Source of the DNA: Entophlyctis helioformis
Lineage: Eukaryota; Chytridiomycota; Chytridiomycetes; Chytridiales; Chytriomycetaceae
Length of the DNA: 64,000 bases
Assembly: GCA_025526915.1 (NCBI GenBank)
Contig: JAHLKH010000153.1
Coordinates: 1-64,000, forward strand
Reading direction: 5' to 3'
Shown here in pieces: positions 34,284 through 46,026 of this stretch (position 1 is the stretch's first letter; every line of letters starts with the position of its first letter). The notes under the pieces were generated by a model. That model worked only from the letters and a program-made list of their open reading frames with translations. It was not told the origin of the DNA and did not search any database. The translations under genes and the position numbers were made by a program.

Positions 34284-35619
34284 TTACAGCGCAAGAACGA
34301 CGGCCATGAGAACAGAGATGGCGGCGGTCATGATGCCGCGACCCGTGAGCCCGACAGCGGCCGAGACGACGGGCTGGCTGTCGGCGGCGGCGTAGGCGGC
34401 CGGCTGGGTGGCCTCGGTGGCGTATTGCGCCACGACCGCGTCGGGAGCCGCGGATCCGCCAGCGGGGGCAACAGGGGCAACACTGTCCTTGGCGTCGTAG
34501 ACGCCCTCGACCGCGACTGGAGCTTCGAGCGACGCGGGAGCAGACACATCAGCAGCAGGGGCAGCGGCAGGGGCAGCGGCATAACGGGCCTCGGCAGCCA
34601 CCGCCGCCGCACCCTTCTTGGAGAAGCCGTACTCGCCCTCGGCGTGCGAGCCCTCGGTAGAGTGCATGGCCGACGCATCAAACGCGCTTGGCTTGATCGT
34701 GTTGGCCTTGCCGACGGGGGCAGTGCCACGCGCGTTGAACGGCATGGCCGCCTTGATGGTCTTGAGCTGCGACAGCGAGATGGTCATCGGCTTGTCGGCG
34801 ACGGTCCACGCGACCGACTCTGAGCACGGCGGCGTGGTGAGCGAGCCCGAGTACGACCACTTGAGGGCCTTGTCGCTCGTCAGCTCGCGCTTGAGCGGCG
34901 CGAAATCCAGCGGCTCAATGGCCAGCTTGTCGCCCTCCTTGGGAGTCTATGTGCGTGTGTAAGTGTCAAGGCATGTGTGAGACCTCCACGATCAATGCAA
35001 GACGGATGCAGCAATGTGCGACAAGACATCAACTTACGCCGTTGGCCAGCAGCTGGTCGAGGAACGGCGAGCCCTTCTCGGCGAGCTCGAACCACACGCC
35101 CATGACGGCAATCTTCTTGGACTCGGTCATGTGCACAAAGTGGATCTCGAGGGCAAAGTCACGCTCCTCCTTGTGGTGCTCGGACGGGGCATGCAGATGG
35201 AACTGCTTGAGGAAATAGGTTTCCGACGAGCCGGCGGCCTTGAGGCTGAATGCGGTCGAGTTGTCGGGGAAGTTGGCCTGGATGGTGTGGCCGTTGTTGG
35301 TGAACGTGAGGCCGGCGGCCTTGTTGGCCCACGAGAGGGCGTGCGCGGTGTTGCGCAGCATGGCCGGGTCGGAAAAGTCAATGGGCGACTGGTGCTTGCC
35401 GACGGCGCACGTCGTGTAGGCCGGGTCGAGCGCGGCCCAGAAGGCGGGCGAGAGGGCACCCTCGTAGCCAAAGTCGGCGCCCTTGCCCTCGGCGCGACGG
35501 ACGAGGTGGTGCGCGTGCTCGGGACGCACGATGAAGTCGGCAAGACAGTTGGGGTGGGCCGCGACGGTCTGAACGAGCGGCATCATCAGCACGGCGGCGG
35601 AGACAAGCGAAAAGTGCAT
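34284..35619 (-). CDS. Alpha-class carbonic anhydrase, secreted, probably GPI-anchored
   Basis: Catalyses CO2 hydration to bicarbonate. Exons 35038-35619 and 34284-34946 flank one 91-nt phase-0 intron (GTAAGT...CATAG); the product is 414 residues. It begins with a signal peptide (MHFSLVSAAVLMMPLVQTVA). Alpha-CA marks follow in order: FGYEG, SPIDF, the zinc-ligand segment FHLHAPSEH near residues 140-150, a third-His region (ALEIHFVH) and, in exon 2, SLTTPPCSE. After the catalytic domain come about 110 Ala/Pro/Val-rich residues and a hydrophobic C-terminal tail with no basic end (MTAAISVLMAVVLAL), typical of GPI attachment. It therefore probably acts at the cell surface or wall. A TTTAAGAA element lies about 100 bp upstream of the ATG. 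Confidence 0.93.
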
Positions 35620-36428
35620 GGCGGCTGGGTTGAGGTGGTTGTGGGTGGTTGTGTACAGAGAATGTGCAGAGGGGCGGTTGCGGTTGCTGCGTGCAGCGGG
35701 GCGGGGGCTCGCCCGCTTCTTAAAGGCGCCAGCGCCACCTACAGCGCGCGCACACTCAAACACGCGCGCGTCGCCCAAGGTGGCGCGCACCCTCAAACAA
35801 CTGTGGGATCGCCGCGTGGCGCCCTGCCAAGCAGTGGGAGTTCCGCGCGCGGTGGCCCACCGCCCTCCTGCCCGCCCTTTCCATTGCTTTGTTCCAGCGC
35901 TTCACACACACGCGAAGTTGTCAAACACACACACACATACACAGTGGCCATCTCGCATTCTTCCGCACGAGCCAAGCAGCGCCCTTTCCGACGCCACACC
36001 ATCGCGTGTGCGCATACAAACGTTGAACTCCGATAGGTCGACTCGGGTGGCACTCTTGTGAGTCACGGCATCCGATAATCTAATCAGGGCTCAAGCCCAC
36101 CTCGCAGGCACTGGTGGCACGCAGATCAAGCATCCAATGCGGGGTTTCTCTTGATCGCCACTACAGCCGTAACAGCTGCCGTTACCTGGTTGCTCTGGTT
36201 AGTTGGATGGTTGGTAAGTTGGATGGATGAATGCGAGCAAAACGGCACAACGCCGTGCCGGCACCACGCCTGGGTACCAGCCATTGTAACGGATACTGCA
36301 CATGATCGAGTTTATTGGTACGGCAGGTGGTGTCATACATGCTACACGCCTACACGATGGTGTGGGATGGAAGGAGCGTGGGTAGGAGCGAGCGGGCAAG
36401 TGAACCCCCTCAACGCCATCAATCCCCC
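35620..36428. other. Intergenic stretch, carbonic anhydrase promoter side
   Basis: Contains the upstream region of the carbonic anhydrase gene with a TTTAAGAA element (minus strand, near 35716-35726), a short CA microsatellite (about 35925-35943) and the 3' flank of the next gene. No gene recognised. Confidence 0.5.
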
Positions 36429-37418
36429 TCAATGCCCAAACCGTACAAGAGTATCGCGGATCGCTTCAACAGCGGCATCATAGTCAAACGACCCGTCTTG
36501 AGCGAGCAGCGAGTCGAGCGTATGGTGTGCTCTGGGATGCACGGTGTCGAGCAGCAGCCGCAGGTAGAGGGGCCGGAGCCGGCCACAGGGGCCAATGATG
36601 TCGAGCGCAGCCGTGAACAGCTCGAGGCGGTCGAGGTCGCAGATGTCGGCCGGCAGGGACGGCGCGTTGAGCCAGGTGTTGAGGCTGGCCAGGTAGCCGT
36701 GGTTCGACTGCAGACGCGCGATAAAAGCCGGATGGAACGCTGCCCACGAGGGATGCGTTCCAGTCGTGAAGCGAAGCGTTTTGGCAACGTCGCTTGCAAT
36801 GTAGCGAAACGTTTTGTGTGCGTACTTGTCAATGAGCGACAGGTAGATGGCCGTGAGCTTGTCGTCAGAGATCAGCAAGTCGATGGCCCACTTGAGTGTC
36901 TCGAGGCAAAGGTACAGGACAATCAGCGGGTGGTGAGGTGGAAGCGGGACACCCTTGATGGAAAAGCCGCGCATCACTAGATCCTTGAAAAGGACAAAGC
37001 CTTCGATCCAGTCAGGCTTGTGATGAGGATCGTGAAGGTGAACGCTCGGGTTGGGTCGCTGCAGGTGCTGGAGGCGACATGGTGTGCAAGGCGTGGCGAG
37101 CACCCGCATGAGCTCCGTGTTGGTGCTCCCCTCCTGGACCAGCCGCTCCAAGCGTCTCTCGATACTGGATCGTAACGCTAGATTGGTGTCGGTGGGGGAT
37201 GCATGTGTCTGTAGAGTGTCGCTGGGATCGATGCCGCGATTGGCATTACGACTATCGACATTGTTGCGGCCGTCAAGATCCAGCGACGAGCGTGGCAGGG
37301 GCGGCGGCGCACTCTCGGAAGGTGCCTGCGCGTGTTGCACAACCGCGTGGCCAGTGCGTATTTGGTTGGCCAAGCTGCTGAGCGCAGACGACGAGCGGCG
37401 TGTAAAAGATTGAGCCAT
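36429..37418 (-). CDS. Unknown protein, helical, about 329 residues
   Basis: I do not recognise a family. The start at 37418 is chosen because it opens with a basic, Ser-rich stretch (MAQSFTRRSSSALSSLANQI) that could be a mitochondrial presequence; an in-frame ATG at 37487 is the alternative. Residues 25-110 are low-complexity, with paired Cys (CTPC). From about residue 130 it is a regular alternation of hydrophobic and charged residues (KDLVMRGFSIKGV, YLCLETLKWAIDLLI, DRLELFTAALDIIG), suggesting an all-helical fold. No introns are needed. It is convergent with neither neighbour. A DEK-like or vacuolar role cannot be argued from sequence. Confidence 0.65.
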   Translation of the reverse strand: MAQSFTRRSSSALSSLANQIRTGHAVVQHAQAPSESAPPPLPRSSLDLDGRNNVDSRNANRGIDPSDTLQTHASPTDTNLALRSSIERRLERLVQEGSTNTELMRVLATPCTPCRLQHLQRPNPSVHLHDPHHKPDWIEGFVLFKDLVMRGFSIKGVPLPPHHPLIVLYLCLETLKWAIDLLISDDKLTAIYLSLIDKYAHKTFRYIASDVAKTLRFTTGTHPSWAAFHPAFIARLQSNHGYLASLNTWLNAPSLPADICDLDRLELFTAALDIIGPCGRLRPLYLRLLLDTVHPRAHHTLDSLLAQDGSFDYDAAVEAIRDTLVRFGH

Positions 37419-37576
37419 GGCGTTGCCGCAGCCGACTGTCACCCAAGACTCTGCCAAGACGATGCTGCCAAAGCGGAACACAACCAAGGGTCGAGAAACG
37501 GACAGCTTTATGGTTCACAAGGAAACTCGACAACCACAACAACATCATCATCTTCATCTTCATCATCCACAAAAAA

Positions 37577-40500
37577 CTACACACGGCCACGCATCGAGCC
37601 GGCCTTGCGGACAGACACGAGCCGCGCAAGCGCGTCGCAAAAGTCCGCCATGCCCCAGTGGTCGCAGAACGCCGCCGCAAGGGCAGCCGGGTCGTCGCCC
37701 TCGTGCACGGCGAGCATCTGGTGGCCGCCCGTGCGTGTTTCGATCTTGAGTTTGAGGAGCATGCGGCCGCGGTTGGGGGCGGCGTAGTTGAACGCGGGAA
37801 TCTGCTGTTGTTGCTGCTGCTGCTGTAGAGGTTGGTACGAGGCGCGAGAAGGCGTTGGTGCAGGCATAGGTGCTGGTGCTGGTGTTGGTGTTGGTGCAAA
37901 CGAGGGTTGCGGCGCGCGGTGCCATCCAGAGCCAGATGAGGATGTGCCAGAGACGACCGAGGCTGGCGGTGTGCTGGCGTTGGTGGCTGACGAGTTGGCA
38001 TCGAGCCATGAGGATGAGGCGGGCCGGCTAGACACGGACGACGCCGTGATGGGTGCAAATCCAGACACGGACGGCTGGCGCTGTGGCTGCTGGTAGGCTG
38101 GCTGCTGTGGTTGCTGCTGATAGGCTGGCTGTTGCTGTTGCTGTTGGTAGGCTGGCTGCTGTTGCTGATGGAACGACGATGACGGATGGCCACCACTCTC
38201 GTGCTTGGCCCATGGATCAACAAACCCACTCGTGTTCGTCTGATTCGGCTGCTGCTGCTGCACGGGCTGCACGGACTGCACGGGCGCACTGCCAGCCCAC
38301 GTCGAGCTTGCGGACGTGAGTTGTGTGGGGTTGACCCAGACACTGGGATCGGCACCCCACTGCCCCTCAGTCGAGGCACCGGCGATCGTGTGCCGATTCG
38401 CACCCGCGTATCCAGCAGGCCCAGATGTAGATCCAGAGGCAGAGGCAGAGGCAGACATGCCGACGCCGTCTGCAAACGAGACCGAGTTGCGTGTGTTGGA
38501 GCCCGTGCGACGCCGGCCAGAGGCAATCAGCACGCGCCGCTCGCCAGCCACGTTGCCGAGCATGGCCGACGGGTCCGTTGGCACCGATCCAGCCGCCGCG
38601 TGCGCAGCCTGGGCAGACACCGACTGGTGGCTCTGGCTCTGGCTCTGACTGTGGCCATGGCCGTAGCCATGGGACGGCGGCGTCATGGGCGGTGTTGGCG
38701 CGCCACTCGTGCGTCCAGACGCGATCGGAACCGACGGTCCCTGTCCGTGTCCCTGTCCTTGCAGCTGCGACTGCGACTGGCCAGGATGGTGGTAGATTGG
38801 CGCGTTCCATCCGCCGCTGCTCGTCTCGGAGCCAACCACCGATGCGGGCACAGCTGAAGCAGCAGGCGTGTGGGCAGGCGGCATCCCCCACGACGACGGC
38901 CGCGACGAGCCCGGCGTGACGCTACCAGGAACAAACGGGCTGGCGTGGAGCGCCGTCGAGCTCCACACTCGCGTGCCCGACGCGGTCGTCGCACCTTGGC
39001 CCTGTGCACCGTGAGAGCTGTGGGCGCCGGCAGCCGATCCGACCGCCGACACGTTGCCGCCCGTGCTCGAGCCCGAGGACGTGGCCGTGCTGTTTGAGCT
39101 CAACGAGACGGTGCTCGCCGGCCGAGCAAGCCGTCCAGACACAAGCGGCACGACTGTCTGCTGTTGCTGTTGCTGCTGTTGATGCGGTGCAGATCCCCAC
39201 GACTCACGGGGTGACGCAGTCGCATCGGCCGCCGATCCCCAGCCACCAGCAGAGCCAGCAGATCCAGCAGAGCCCGACGCCGGTGCACCAGGAGAATCCC
39301 AGCCAGCCGAGCTCATGCCGCTGAGCACGCCCTGCGTCGCTCGGGCAATCTCAATCTTGCGCTGCAGGTTCAAGTCCTGCAGCGACATGCGGCTGCCGAG
39401 CCGGCGGCCCGACGCAATCGCAACGACCTTGTCCGACTTGGGCGGCGACATGACCATCGACGATCCGGGCGAGCCGGGCGAGCCGGGCGACGTGGGCGAC
39501 AGGACGGAGCCGCCGAGGGCCGACGAGGACAAGGGCGATGACGGGGCATGGGCAGCAGGATCGATAGGCGAGGACGACGACGAGATGGCGGTGGCCGTGG
39601 TAGCAGAGAGGGATACGGAGCCCGAGCGACGCTTCTCGCGGATCTTTTCTGCGCGCTCGAGGAACGCGGCCTCGATCTCTTCCTGCGGGTTCGCATGCGA
39701 CAGGCCATGGAACGATCGGCGCGAGCGCAGCGACCGCGAGTCGCGTCTGGGCGGCGACGACAGGGACAGCGCGGCAAGCGACGAGGCGGGAGGAAGAGGT
39801 GCGGCCGCCGGCTGCGGGAGCAGGCTGGACTTTGGCTCGGCGTAGGTGGCGTACGACACGAGCACCTTGACGCCGTTGACCGTGGTTGACGCGTCGGCAG
39901 CAGCAGCAGATGCAGCCGCATCCGCAGCGGCATTGGCGGCGGCCTCTTCTTGCTCCGTCATAGCAAGGCCGAGGCCGGATGCGGACACGGATGGCGGACG
40001 GGGGCCAGAGGCAGCCGAGGCACCTGCATGAGCGGCCAGACGCTTCACGTCTGAGCCCTCAAAGGTGCACGAGACGTCGTCTGCGTACGTGGCCAGTTGC
40101 TGGACAAAGGTGCCCATGAGGCGCTCGCAGCCATCGAGGACCAGCAGCTGCAGATTGGTGCACTTTTGGACGAGCTGGTGCACAGTGGGGGGCGACACGG
40201 TGTCGCAGCCGGCCAGATGCAGCTCCTGCAGGCGGCCGCCGTTGGTCGACGCGGCGCGGATGGCGAGCACCTGCAGACTCACGTCTGTGAGGCGGTCGCA
40301 GAAGGAGCAGTCGAGGACCTCGAGGTCGGGGCAGGAGTTGATGACCTTCATGAGGCCATTGTCCGAGATGCGTGGGCAGGACTCGAGGATGAGGATGGCG
40401 AGGGCGGGGCAGTGGACGGCGACGAAGCGGAGGAGGGCGTCTGAGACGGGCGAGTTGCGCAAGTTGAGGTAGGAGAGCGGGCGGGAGAAGCCGCGGAAGA

Positions 40501-41669
40501 TCAGGTCGAGGGAAGCGGTCGAGTCCGAGTCCTTGCACTCTGTGAGGTTGAGGTCGATGAGATTTGCGCAGTTTGAGACGATGGTGTGCAGGGCGGCGAT
40601 GGAGGTGCTTGTGAAGGCGAGGTCGAGGCGCTGCAGGTTGGGGCAGTTTTCCGAGAGGACGCCAATGAAGGTGTCTGAAATGCCCTGGCAGCCGGGGAGT
40701 TCGAGCTGGAGGAGGGCCGTCGCGACGCGGCATGATGATGATGTAAAAGTGGTCAGGTTGGGATTGCCAGATGAGGATTGCCAGGTTGGGATTGCCAGGG
40801 GACTTGCAAGGGTCGACATCAAAGAGACGTCCACGCACGGCTTACCGTGGTCAGGCTGGGGCAGTTTGCGGCCAGCGAGCGCACCAGGATGTTGGAGATG
40901 TGGAACGAGTGCTCGAGCCGAAAGGCGTGCAGGTGGGGCAGCTTTGCGAGGGCGGCGTCGAGATCGCCCATAAAGACATTGTCAGCAGCGGCCGAGGAGA
41001 TGTCGAGCGAGGCGATGGAGGCGGCGATAGGGACGAGCGGAGAGGGCGACGAGGCGTGCAGGAGCGAGTTGAGGCGTTCAAAGGCGTCGGAGGCGCGCAG
41101 CGGCAGGTGGGCGTAGATGGCGGCGGCGACGGCGGGCGACCAGGCGCGGCACACGCGCAGGAGGGCCAGCTGGTCCGCGCGGGACTGGGTGAATGCGACG
41201 ATTCTGCGCAGGGCAGCGGCGGGCAGGGCCTGTCGGAGTTGGGCGGGGGATGTTGGTCAGCGCAAGTGCGGGCTGGTTGTTTGGCCATCCATCCATCCAG
41301 GTGCCATGCAGACGCCATGCAGGTGCCATCCACGAGCGCCATCGGCCTGCGAGTGGTTGCTGTGCACAGCAGCACTTGCACAACCACACGGACACACAAA
41401 CGAGTGTGCACAGACAGACGGCAGCCGGGTGCACAGGGCAGCGCCGTCACGAGCAGGCGTTCAAGGCAGGCGGGCAGACGGGCAGGCAGGCGGGCGGGCA
41501 CCTTTTGGTGTGACGAGGCCGTCGGGGCAGTTGCGGCAGCTGCGGCCATTGCGGCGTCGGCGTTGGCGTCAGCGTCAGCGTCGGGCAAGCGGGGCGTCTG
41601 CTCTTGCATCTGCGTCTGCTCTTCTAGCTGCTGTTGGTCTTGCAGCATCTGCTCTTGCAGGTGAGTCAT
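37577..41669 (-). CDS. F-box-like / leucine-rich repeat protein with long low-complexity tail
   Basis: Probable substrate adaptor of an SCF-type ubiquitin ligase. Exons are 41502-41669, 40846-41229 and 37577-40705; introns of 272 nt (GTGCCC...GACAG) and 140 nt (GTAAGC...TCCAG) are both phase 0, giving about 1,226 residues. The Gln-rich start is followed by an F-box-like helix pair (ALPAAALRRIVAF, LALLRVCRAW) at about residues 57-90. Cys-containing LRRs of the FBXL type then run to about residue 430 (NCPNLQRLDL, ISDNGLMKVI, CTNLQLLVLDGC). Some 700 residues of Ser/Pro/Gln/Gly-rich sequence follow, including repeated VxIASGRR motifs and polyGln. A compact C-terminal domain (LLKLKIETRTGGHQ, DHWGM) looks ubiquitin- or PB1-like. 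It shares a 266-bp divergent promoter region with the next gene. Confidence 0.85.
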
Positions 41670-41935
41670 ATGAGGCTGCCCGGCGTCTGCGTCTGCGCCT
41701 GCGTCTGCGGCTCCAAGAGAGAGAGAGAGTCGCTCAGTCAGCCAGACCCTCGGTGGTGAGTGTCAGAGTCAGCAAGTCGAAACATTTTTCAAACGCCTTT
41801 CAAACGCCACCGCAAGCTTTCCACTTGCTCCTCCGCCCTCTCTCGCTGCCTGCCGCCTTCAACCTCCGCCTTCAACCTCCGCCTTCCGCTTCTCTCGCTG
41901 CCTTCTCGCGCTGCCTTCTCGCGCTGCCTTCTGCC

Positions 41936-43797
41936 ATGTCATCGTCGTCTGCCCCTAACCAAGCCCCTGGCCCTGGCCCGTCTCAGGCACCGGCCACGGC
42001 GCCGTCCAAGGCGCGGCCCAAGTCGCTCGCCAAGGGCAAGGCCGCCGCCGCCGCCCGCCCATCCTCGCCCGTGCAAGCCAGCCAGCCTACGCGTGCCACT
42101 CCCAACAACAGTAACAACAACAGTTACAACACCAACAACAACCTCCAAGACAACAATGCCGACGACGACCTCGACGATCCCTCAGAGGCCGCCCCGCTCC
42201 TGCCGCCTGCCCAGACTCCCGCCCTTGCTTCCGTCCCGGCACACCGCCGCTTCCGTCGCTACGCAGACAACACCAATCCCAACGCCGACCCCGAGCAGCC
42301 CGGCGCGTCGTCGCCCTCATCGTCGCCCTTCTGGGCTGCCATCCGCTCCCTCTTCCGCCGCGCTTCTCCGTCATCGCCATCGTCATCGTCGTCGCCGTTG
42401 CCATCGACGCCCGTCCCGTTCCCAGACAGCGCCGCGAGCCCGTGGGACTCGCTCTCAGAGGGCAAGCGCCGCACCATCAAGTGGCTGCTCGTCGGCGCCG
42501 CGTCCTTCCTCGCCGTGGCCACTGCCGTCGTGCTGCCCACCCTGTACTTTGCCTACATCCCCGCCCGCATCGAGCGCTCCCTCAACAGCGGCCCGTCGCT
42601 CATTGATCGCATCCACATCTTTCCGCTCGATGCCATTCCCCTCTCGTCGTCATCTCCATCGTCATCTGGCCCCGATCATGCAAGCTCCGACACCTTGGAC
42701 ACCTCGGACACCCTGGACGCCTTGGACACCCTGGCGGCCCTCTCATCACAACAACAGCAGCAGCAGCAACCACCGAGGCAGCCGCCAAGCCGCGACATCC
42801 AAGTGCCCGGCATCTGGGCAAACATCTCCCTGACGATCCCTCTCGACGACGTCTCGCCGCTGGCCGTGACCATGTCGAGCGCGCCGCTATCCGTGTGGGC
42901 CATCTTCCCGTCTCTCGCCCCGGACTCGCTCCTGCGCAGACTGCCACTCGCCCGTCTGTCCCTGCCGACGATTGCCATTCCGCGCAACACGCGCTCCGTG
43001 GCCCTGACCTACACGACCCAGGTGTGGGATCTCAACCTCGGCCTGATCGCCGACACCCTGCGCAACATCCTCCGCTTTGGCGTGGATGGCCCCCTGGCTG
43101 TCGACGTGCAGACCGAGGCCCTGCCGCGCTTCCATATCGCGCGGTTCGGTGCGTGGGACGTGCCCATGAACAGGATCGTGTCGCTGCTTCCCTGTACGTG
43201 ACTGTGGTTGTGACCTTGGCGTTGTAATTGCTGTGCACCGTCATCACCACACGCGCTGACATTCACATTGGGACAGTCACGGGCCCGCCGTTCAACACGT
43301 CCGCGCTCAATGCAACGCTCGTCGACTCCAAGGTCGACATCATCCCCCAGCCGTCGGGCCGTCTGCAGTACAAGATCTTTGCAACCTGTGCCTTTGACAA
43401 CCCGACGCCCATCACCGTGTCGCCGCAGCGGCTCGAACTGATCGCAGGCGTGTACCACGGCGCGGTGCATCTGCTGGACGTGACGCTGCCGGCCGACTCG
43501 GTGCGGCTGGGCCCTGGCCGCAACACGGCGTGGCGCGTGCAGGCGCTGTCCGACCCCGACCACACGGACAAGCTCATGGATCTCGTCGGCGAGGTTGCAG
43601 AGGGCCGCAATGTGACAGTGACGATCCGCGATGTGCGTGCACGCTTCGTGGCCATCAACGAGACGGCCGCCGCGGCTGCTGCCCGACGCGGCCGCATGGA
43701 GTGGCTCACGGACCTGCTGCGCCTCATTGAGTTTGACTACACGGTCGTGGGCGAGGAGGTCATGGCGGCGCGGCCCCCTCATCTCATTCCGTTGTGA
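41936..43797 (+). CDS. Single-pass membrane protein with large lumenal/extracellular domain (DUF3712/LEA2-like, tentative)
   Basis: Exons 41936-43193 and 43277-43797 are joined over an 83-nt phase-1 intron (GTACGT...GGACAG); 592 residues. The first 180 residues are disordered (Ser, Pro, Asn repeats, basic KSLAKGKAAAAA). A transmembrane segment (WLLVGAASFLAVATAVVLP) lies at about residues 182-205, followed by a beta-rich domain (ISLTIPLDDVSPLAVTMS, VTVTIRDVRARFVAINET), also with polyGln inside. The arrangement of short cytosolic-type tail, one TM and a beta-sandwich resembles fungal DUF3712/LEA2-like proteins; this is fold-level resemblance only. Lipid transfer or vacuolar roles are possible but unproven. 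Confidence 0.8.
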
Positions 43798-44155
43798 TGT
43801 CCTCGCGTCACATTATCATCATCATCATCATCATCTCTACACTTGTGTGTGCACCCATTGAACACTTGGAAACACAGAGGTTCCTGTATGCCTACGCCGC
43901 TCTTGTGCCTGCTCGTCCCCAGCCATGCCGCTGCCTGCCCCTCGTCAGAAGTGCGATAAGCCATCCAGTCACGTGACCCGTTGTCCATCCCGCCACTTCC
44001 AACATTCACTTTTTGAGCCGGCATCCTTCCGATCAAACCGTCGGACTTGCAAGCCATCTCGGTACCGGTGTGTGGATGTGGGTTGTCTGCAGGCCGTGCG
44101 TGCGGGACAACTGACAGGCGGCACCCTCTTCCATCCACCAACAGCACAGCACGCC
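43798..44155. other. Intergenic stretch with ATC microsatellite
   Basis: A short (ATC)n run follows the previous stop (about 43815-43836). The rest is the promoter side of the small membrane-protein gene. No gene seen. Confidence 0.5.
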
Positions 44156-44452
44156 ATGCAGTGGTTCTTCAACTTTGTCGCCAAGGACAAGGTGCGGTCG
44201 TACACGGTGATTGTGTCGGTGCTGCCCGTAGCGCTCTACACAACGTACATGCTCTACGAACGCAGTACGTCTGCCTGGTGTCGTTGTCGGCTGTCGGCTG
44301 TCTGCCTCACACACACACTCACTCACTCACTCGCTTGCACCACAGACATTCTCGGCAAGAAGCAGCGCACGCTGGCCGACTACGAGGCCATGGCACCGCC
44401 GGCCGCCTCGGCACCCACACATCCCAACATGCTCCCACGATCCTCTGCATGA
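44156..44452 (+). CDS. Small single-TM protein, 71 residues
   Basis: Exons 44156-44264 and 44346-44452 are joined over an 81-nt phase-1 intron (GTACGT...CACAG). A basic N-terminus (NFVAKDKVRSY) is followed by one hydrophobic segment (TVIVSVLPVALYTTYMLYE), then a charged tail (LGKKQRTLADYEAM) and a Pro/Ala end. The intron and the preserved phase across it support a real gene despite its size. The shape fits small mitochondrial inner-membrane or ER membrane proteins, but I cannot name the family. Confidence 0.75.
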   Translation: MQWFFNFVAKDKVRSYTVIVSVLPVALYTTYMLYERSTSAWCRCRLSAVCLTHTLTHSLACTTDILGKKQRTLADYEAMAPPAASAPTHPNMLPRSSA

Positions 44453-44640
44453 TCGTTGTGCTGTCCGTCATCATAAACTGCGCATTCATTCCATCTTGCT
44501 GCCGTCGTCGTCGTCACCATCGTCGTCTGTGTGTTCCGATGGAACACCACCGCATCGCATCGCATCGCCTTCCATCGCATCTCGTCGCACATCGTGCGTG
44601 CGTGTGTGTGTGTGCATGAGCGTACGCAAGAGAACGCTGG

Positions 44641-45379
44641 TCAAAGCATCACACACGAGCACCCGCTGCTCGATCCCTTTTCTGTCGTTTCCTTGGCCAC
44701 TGCACCATCACACCACCACACGATCAGCCAACAAAAGCAAGTGCGAGAGATGCAGCTGAGAGAGATGCGATCGTACCGGCAGGCGCCACATCGTTCTTGA
44801 TCAGCACATGCACGACCGTCGTCTCGCCGATCGCCACGCCGTTGGCTGCCTCACGCGTACACACACACACAGAACGCTCGTCAGCCACGCACTACCACAC
44901 CACAGACAGAGACAGACAGACAGACAGACACCACGATACATACAGGCAAGCGTCGATGGCCGCTCAAGGAACCGTCCGCGTAACAGGATCTTGAGGTTCT
45001 CTGGCGCGAGCGGCACGGTCTCGCCCTCCCATTCTGCAGACCCAATGGTCAGCACCTCCCCTCCCCTCCCCTCCACAACTCCACAACGACACATTGCAGA
45101 CAACGACACACCTTTCGGCCATGCGTCAAAGATGGACCGGCACACGGCATCGATCGTCGCCGTGCCGTCCACGACAAGCTCAGACGTCTTGCCGGACACG
45201 AGCAGCAGTTTGAGTCGCACCGAGCCGGCCGGTATTGCTGCTCCTGCTGCTGCTCCTGCTCCTGCCCCTGCTGCTGATGATGCGGTTGCTGCTGCTTTGG
45301 ATTGTGATGTGGACGCTGCGGGTGCGGGTGCGGGTGCGGATGACGGGCCACCGCCACCGCCCGGCGCAATGTCGGTCAT
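44641..45379 (-). CDS. UBL3: Membrane-anchored ubiquitin-fold protein (UBL3/MUB family)
   Basis: Four exons (45112-45379, 44944-45033, 44777-44845, 44641-44699), with introns of 78, 98 and 77 nt, all phase 1; 161 residues. After a Gly/Ala/Pro-rich start comes a ubiquitin-like fold of UBL3 type: RLKLLLVSGKTSELVV, SIFDAWPKEWEGE, LKILLRGRFLE, then GVAIGETTVVHVLIK. The C-terminus reads SCVML, a CaaX prenylation box as in animal UBL3 and plant MUB proteins, so it should be lipid-anchored to membranes. Family members act in sorting proteins to vesicles or the plasma membrane (family knowledge). The terminal exon encodes only 18 residues and is identified by the CaaX end and a matching phase. Confidence 0.9.
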
Positions 45380-46026
45380 GGAGAGATCTGCGTGTGGGGG
45401 ATCGCATACAAACGTGTGTGCCATCCGTGTGTGCGTGCGTATCCACGGGATGTGTGACTGGGGGTGTTAGCTCAAGGTGGCTCCAAACGGCACCGCGCAC
45501 CGCACGACAGCGGCAGACAGGGAAGGCATGCGACGACAAGGGTCTGTCTGTGTGTGTGTGCGTCTGTGTATGCGTCTGTATGCGTGCATGCGTGTGTGTG
45601 TGTGTGTGCCAGGCTGCCTTGTCATGCTCGCTCACCGACGACCAGGCGTGTGTGGCAACATCCACGGCCGCCCGCCAGCAAAGCCACTCTGGCCGGCCAC
45701 AGAAGCCATACAGCAGCCCACAGCCAGGCTCGCTCGCTCGCTGCGCTCCGCCCCACCAACGCCCTCTGCTGCGCTGCCGGCTGGCCGAATGCGGCCACAC
45801 ACCGACGGCCAGATAGACGTACATGCAATGCCTTGCGGTTGTTGCTGTTGCGGTTGTTGCTGTTGCGGTTGTTGCTGTTGCGGTTGTTGCTACAATGGCT
45901 GACGCTGCGGATGTCGATGTTGTTGCCGTGCGCGGCTCCCAATTGATTGTTGTCGCGGCAGGATTCATTTCAACGAATCAAAATAATGTGAGAGGCAGGC
46001 AGGCAGGCAGGCGACCGTTCGTTCGT
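45380..46026. other. Intergenic stretch rich in simple repeats
   Basis: Lies between the UBL3 start and the 3' end of the glutamate dehydrogenase gene. Contains TG/CA tracts (about 45548-45608), a 15-bp minisatellite, a (GGCA)n run (about 45993-46013) and (GTTC)n. Open frames here are products of these repeats. Confidence 0.6.
45834..45892. repeat. 15-bp minisatellite
   Basis: About four direct copies of GGTTGTTGCTGTTGC, without interruption, in the spacer between two genes. Confidence 0.9.

Noticed and set aside
45834..45892. CRISPR-like array
   Set aside because: Direct repeats have no spacers; it is a simple minisatellite in a eukaryotic spacer.
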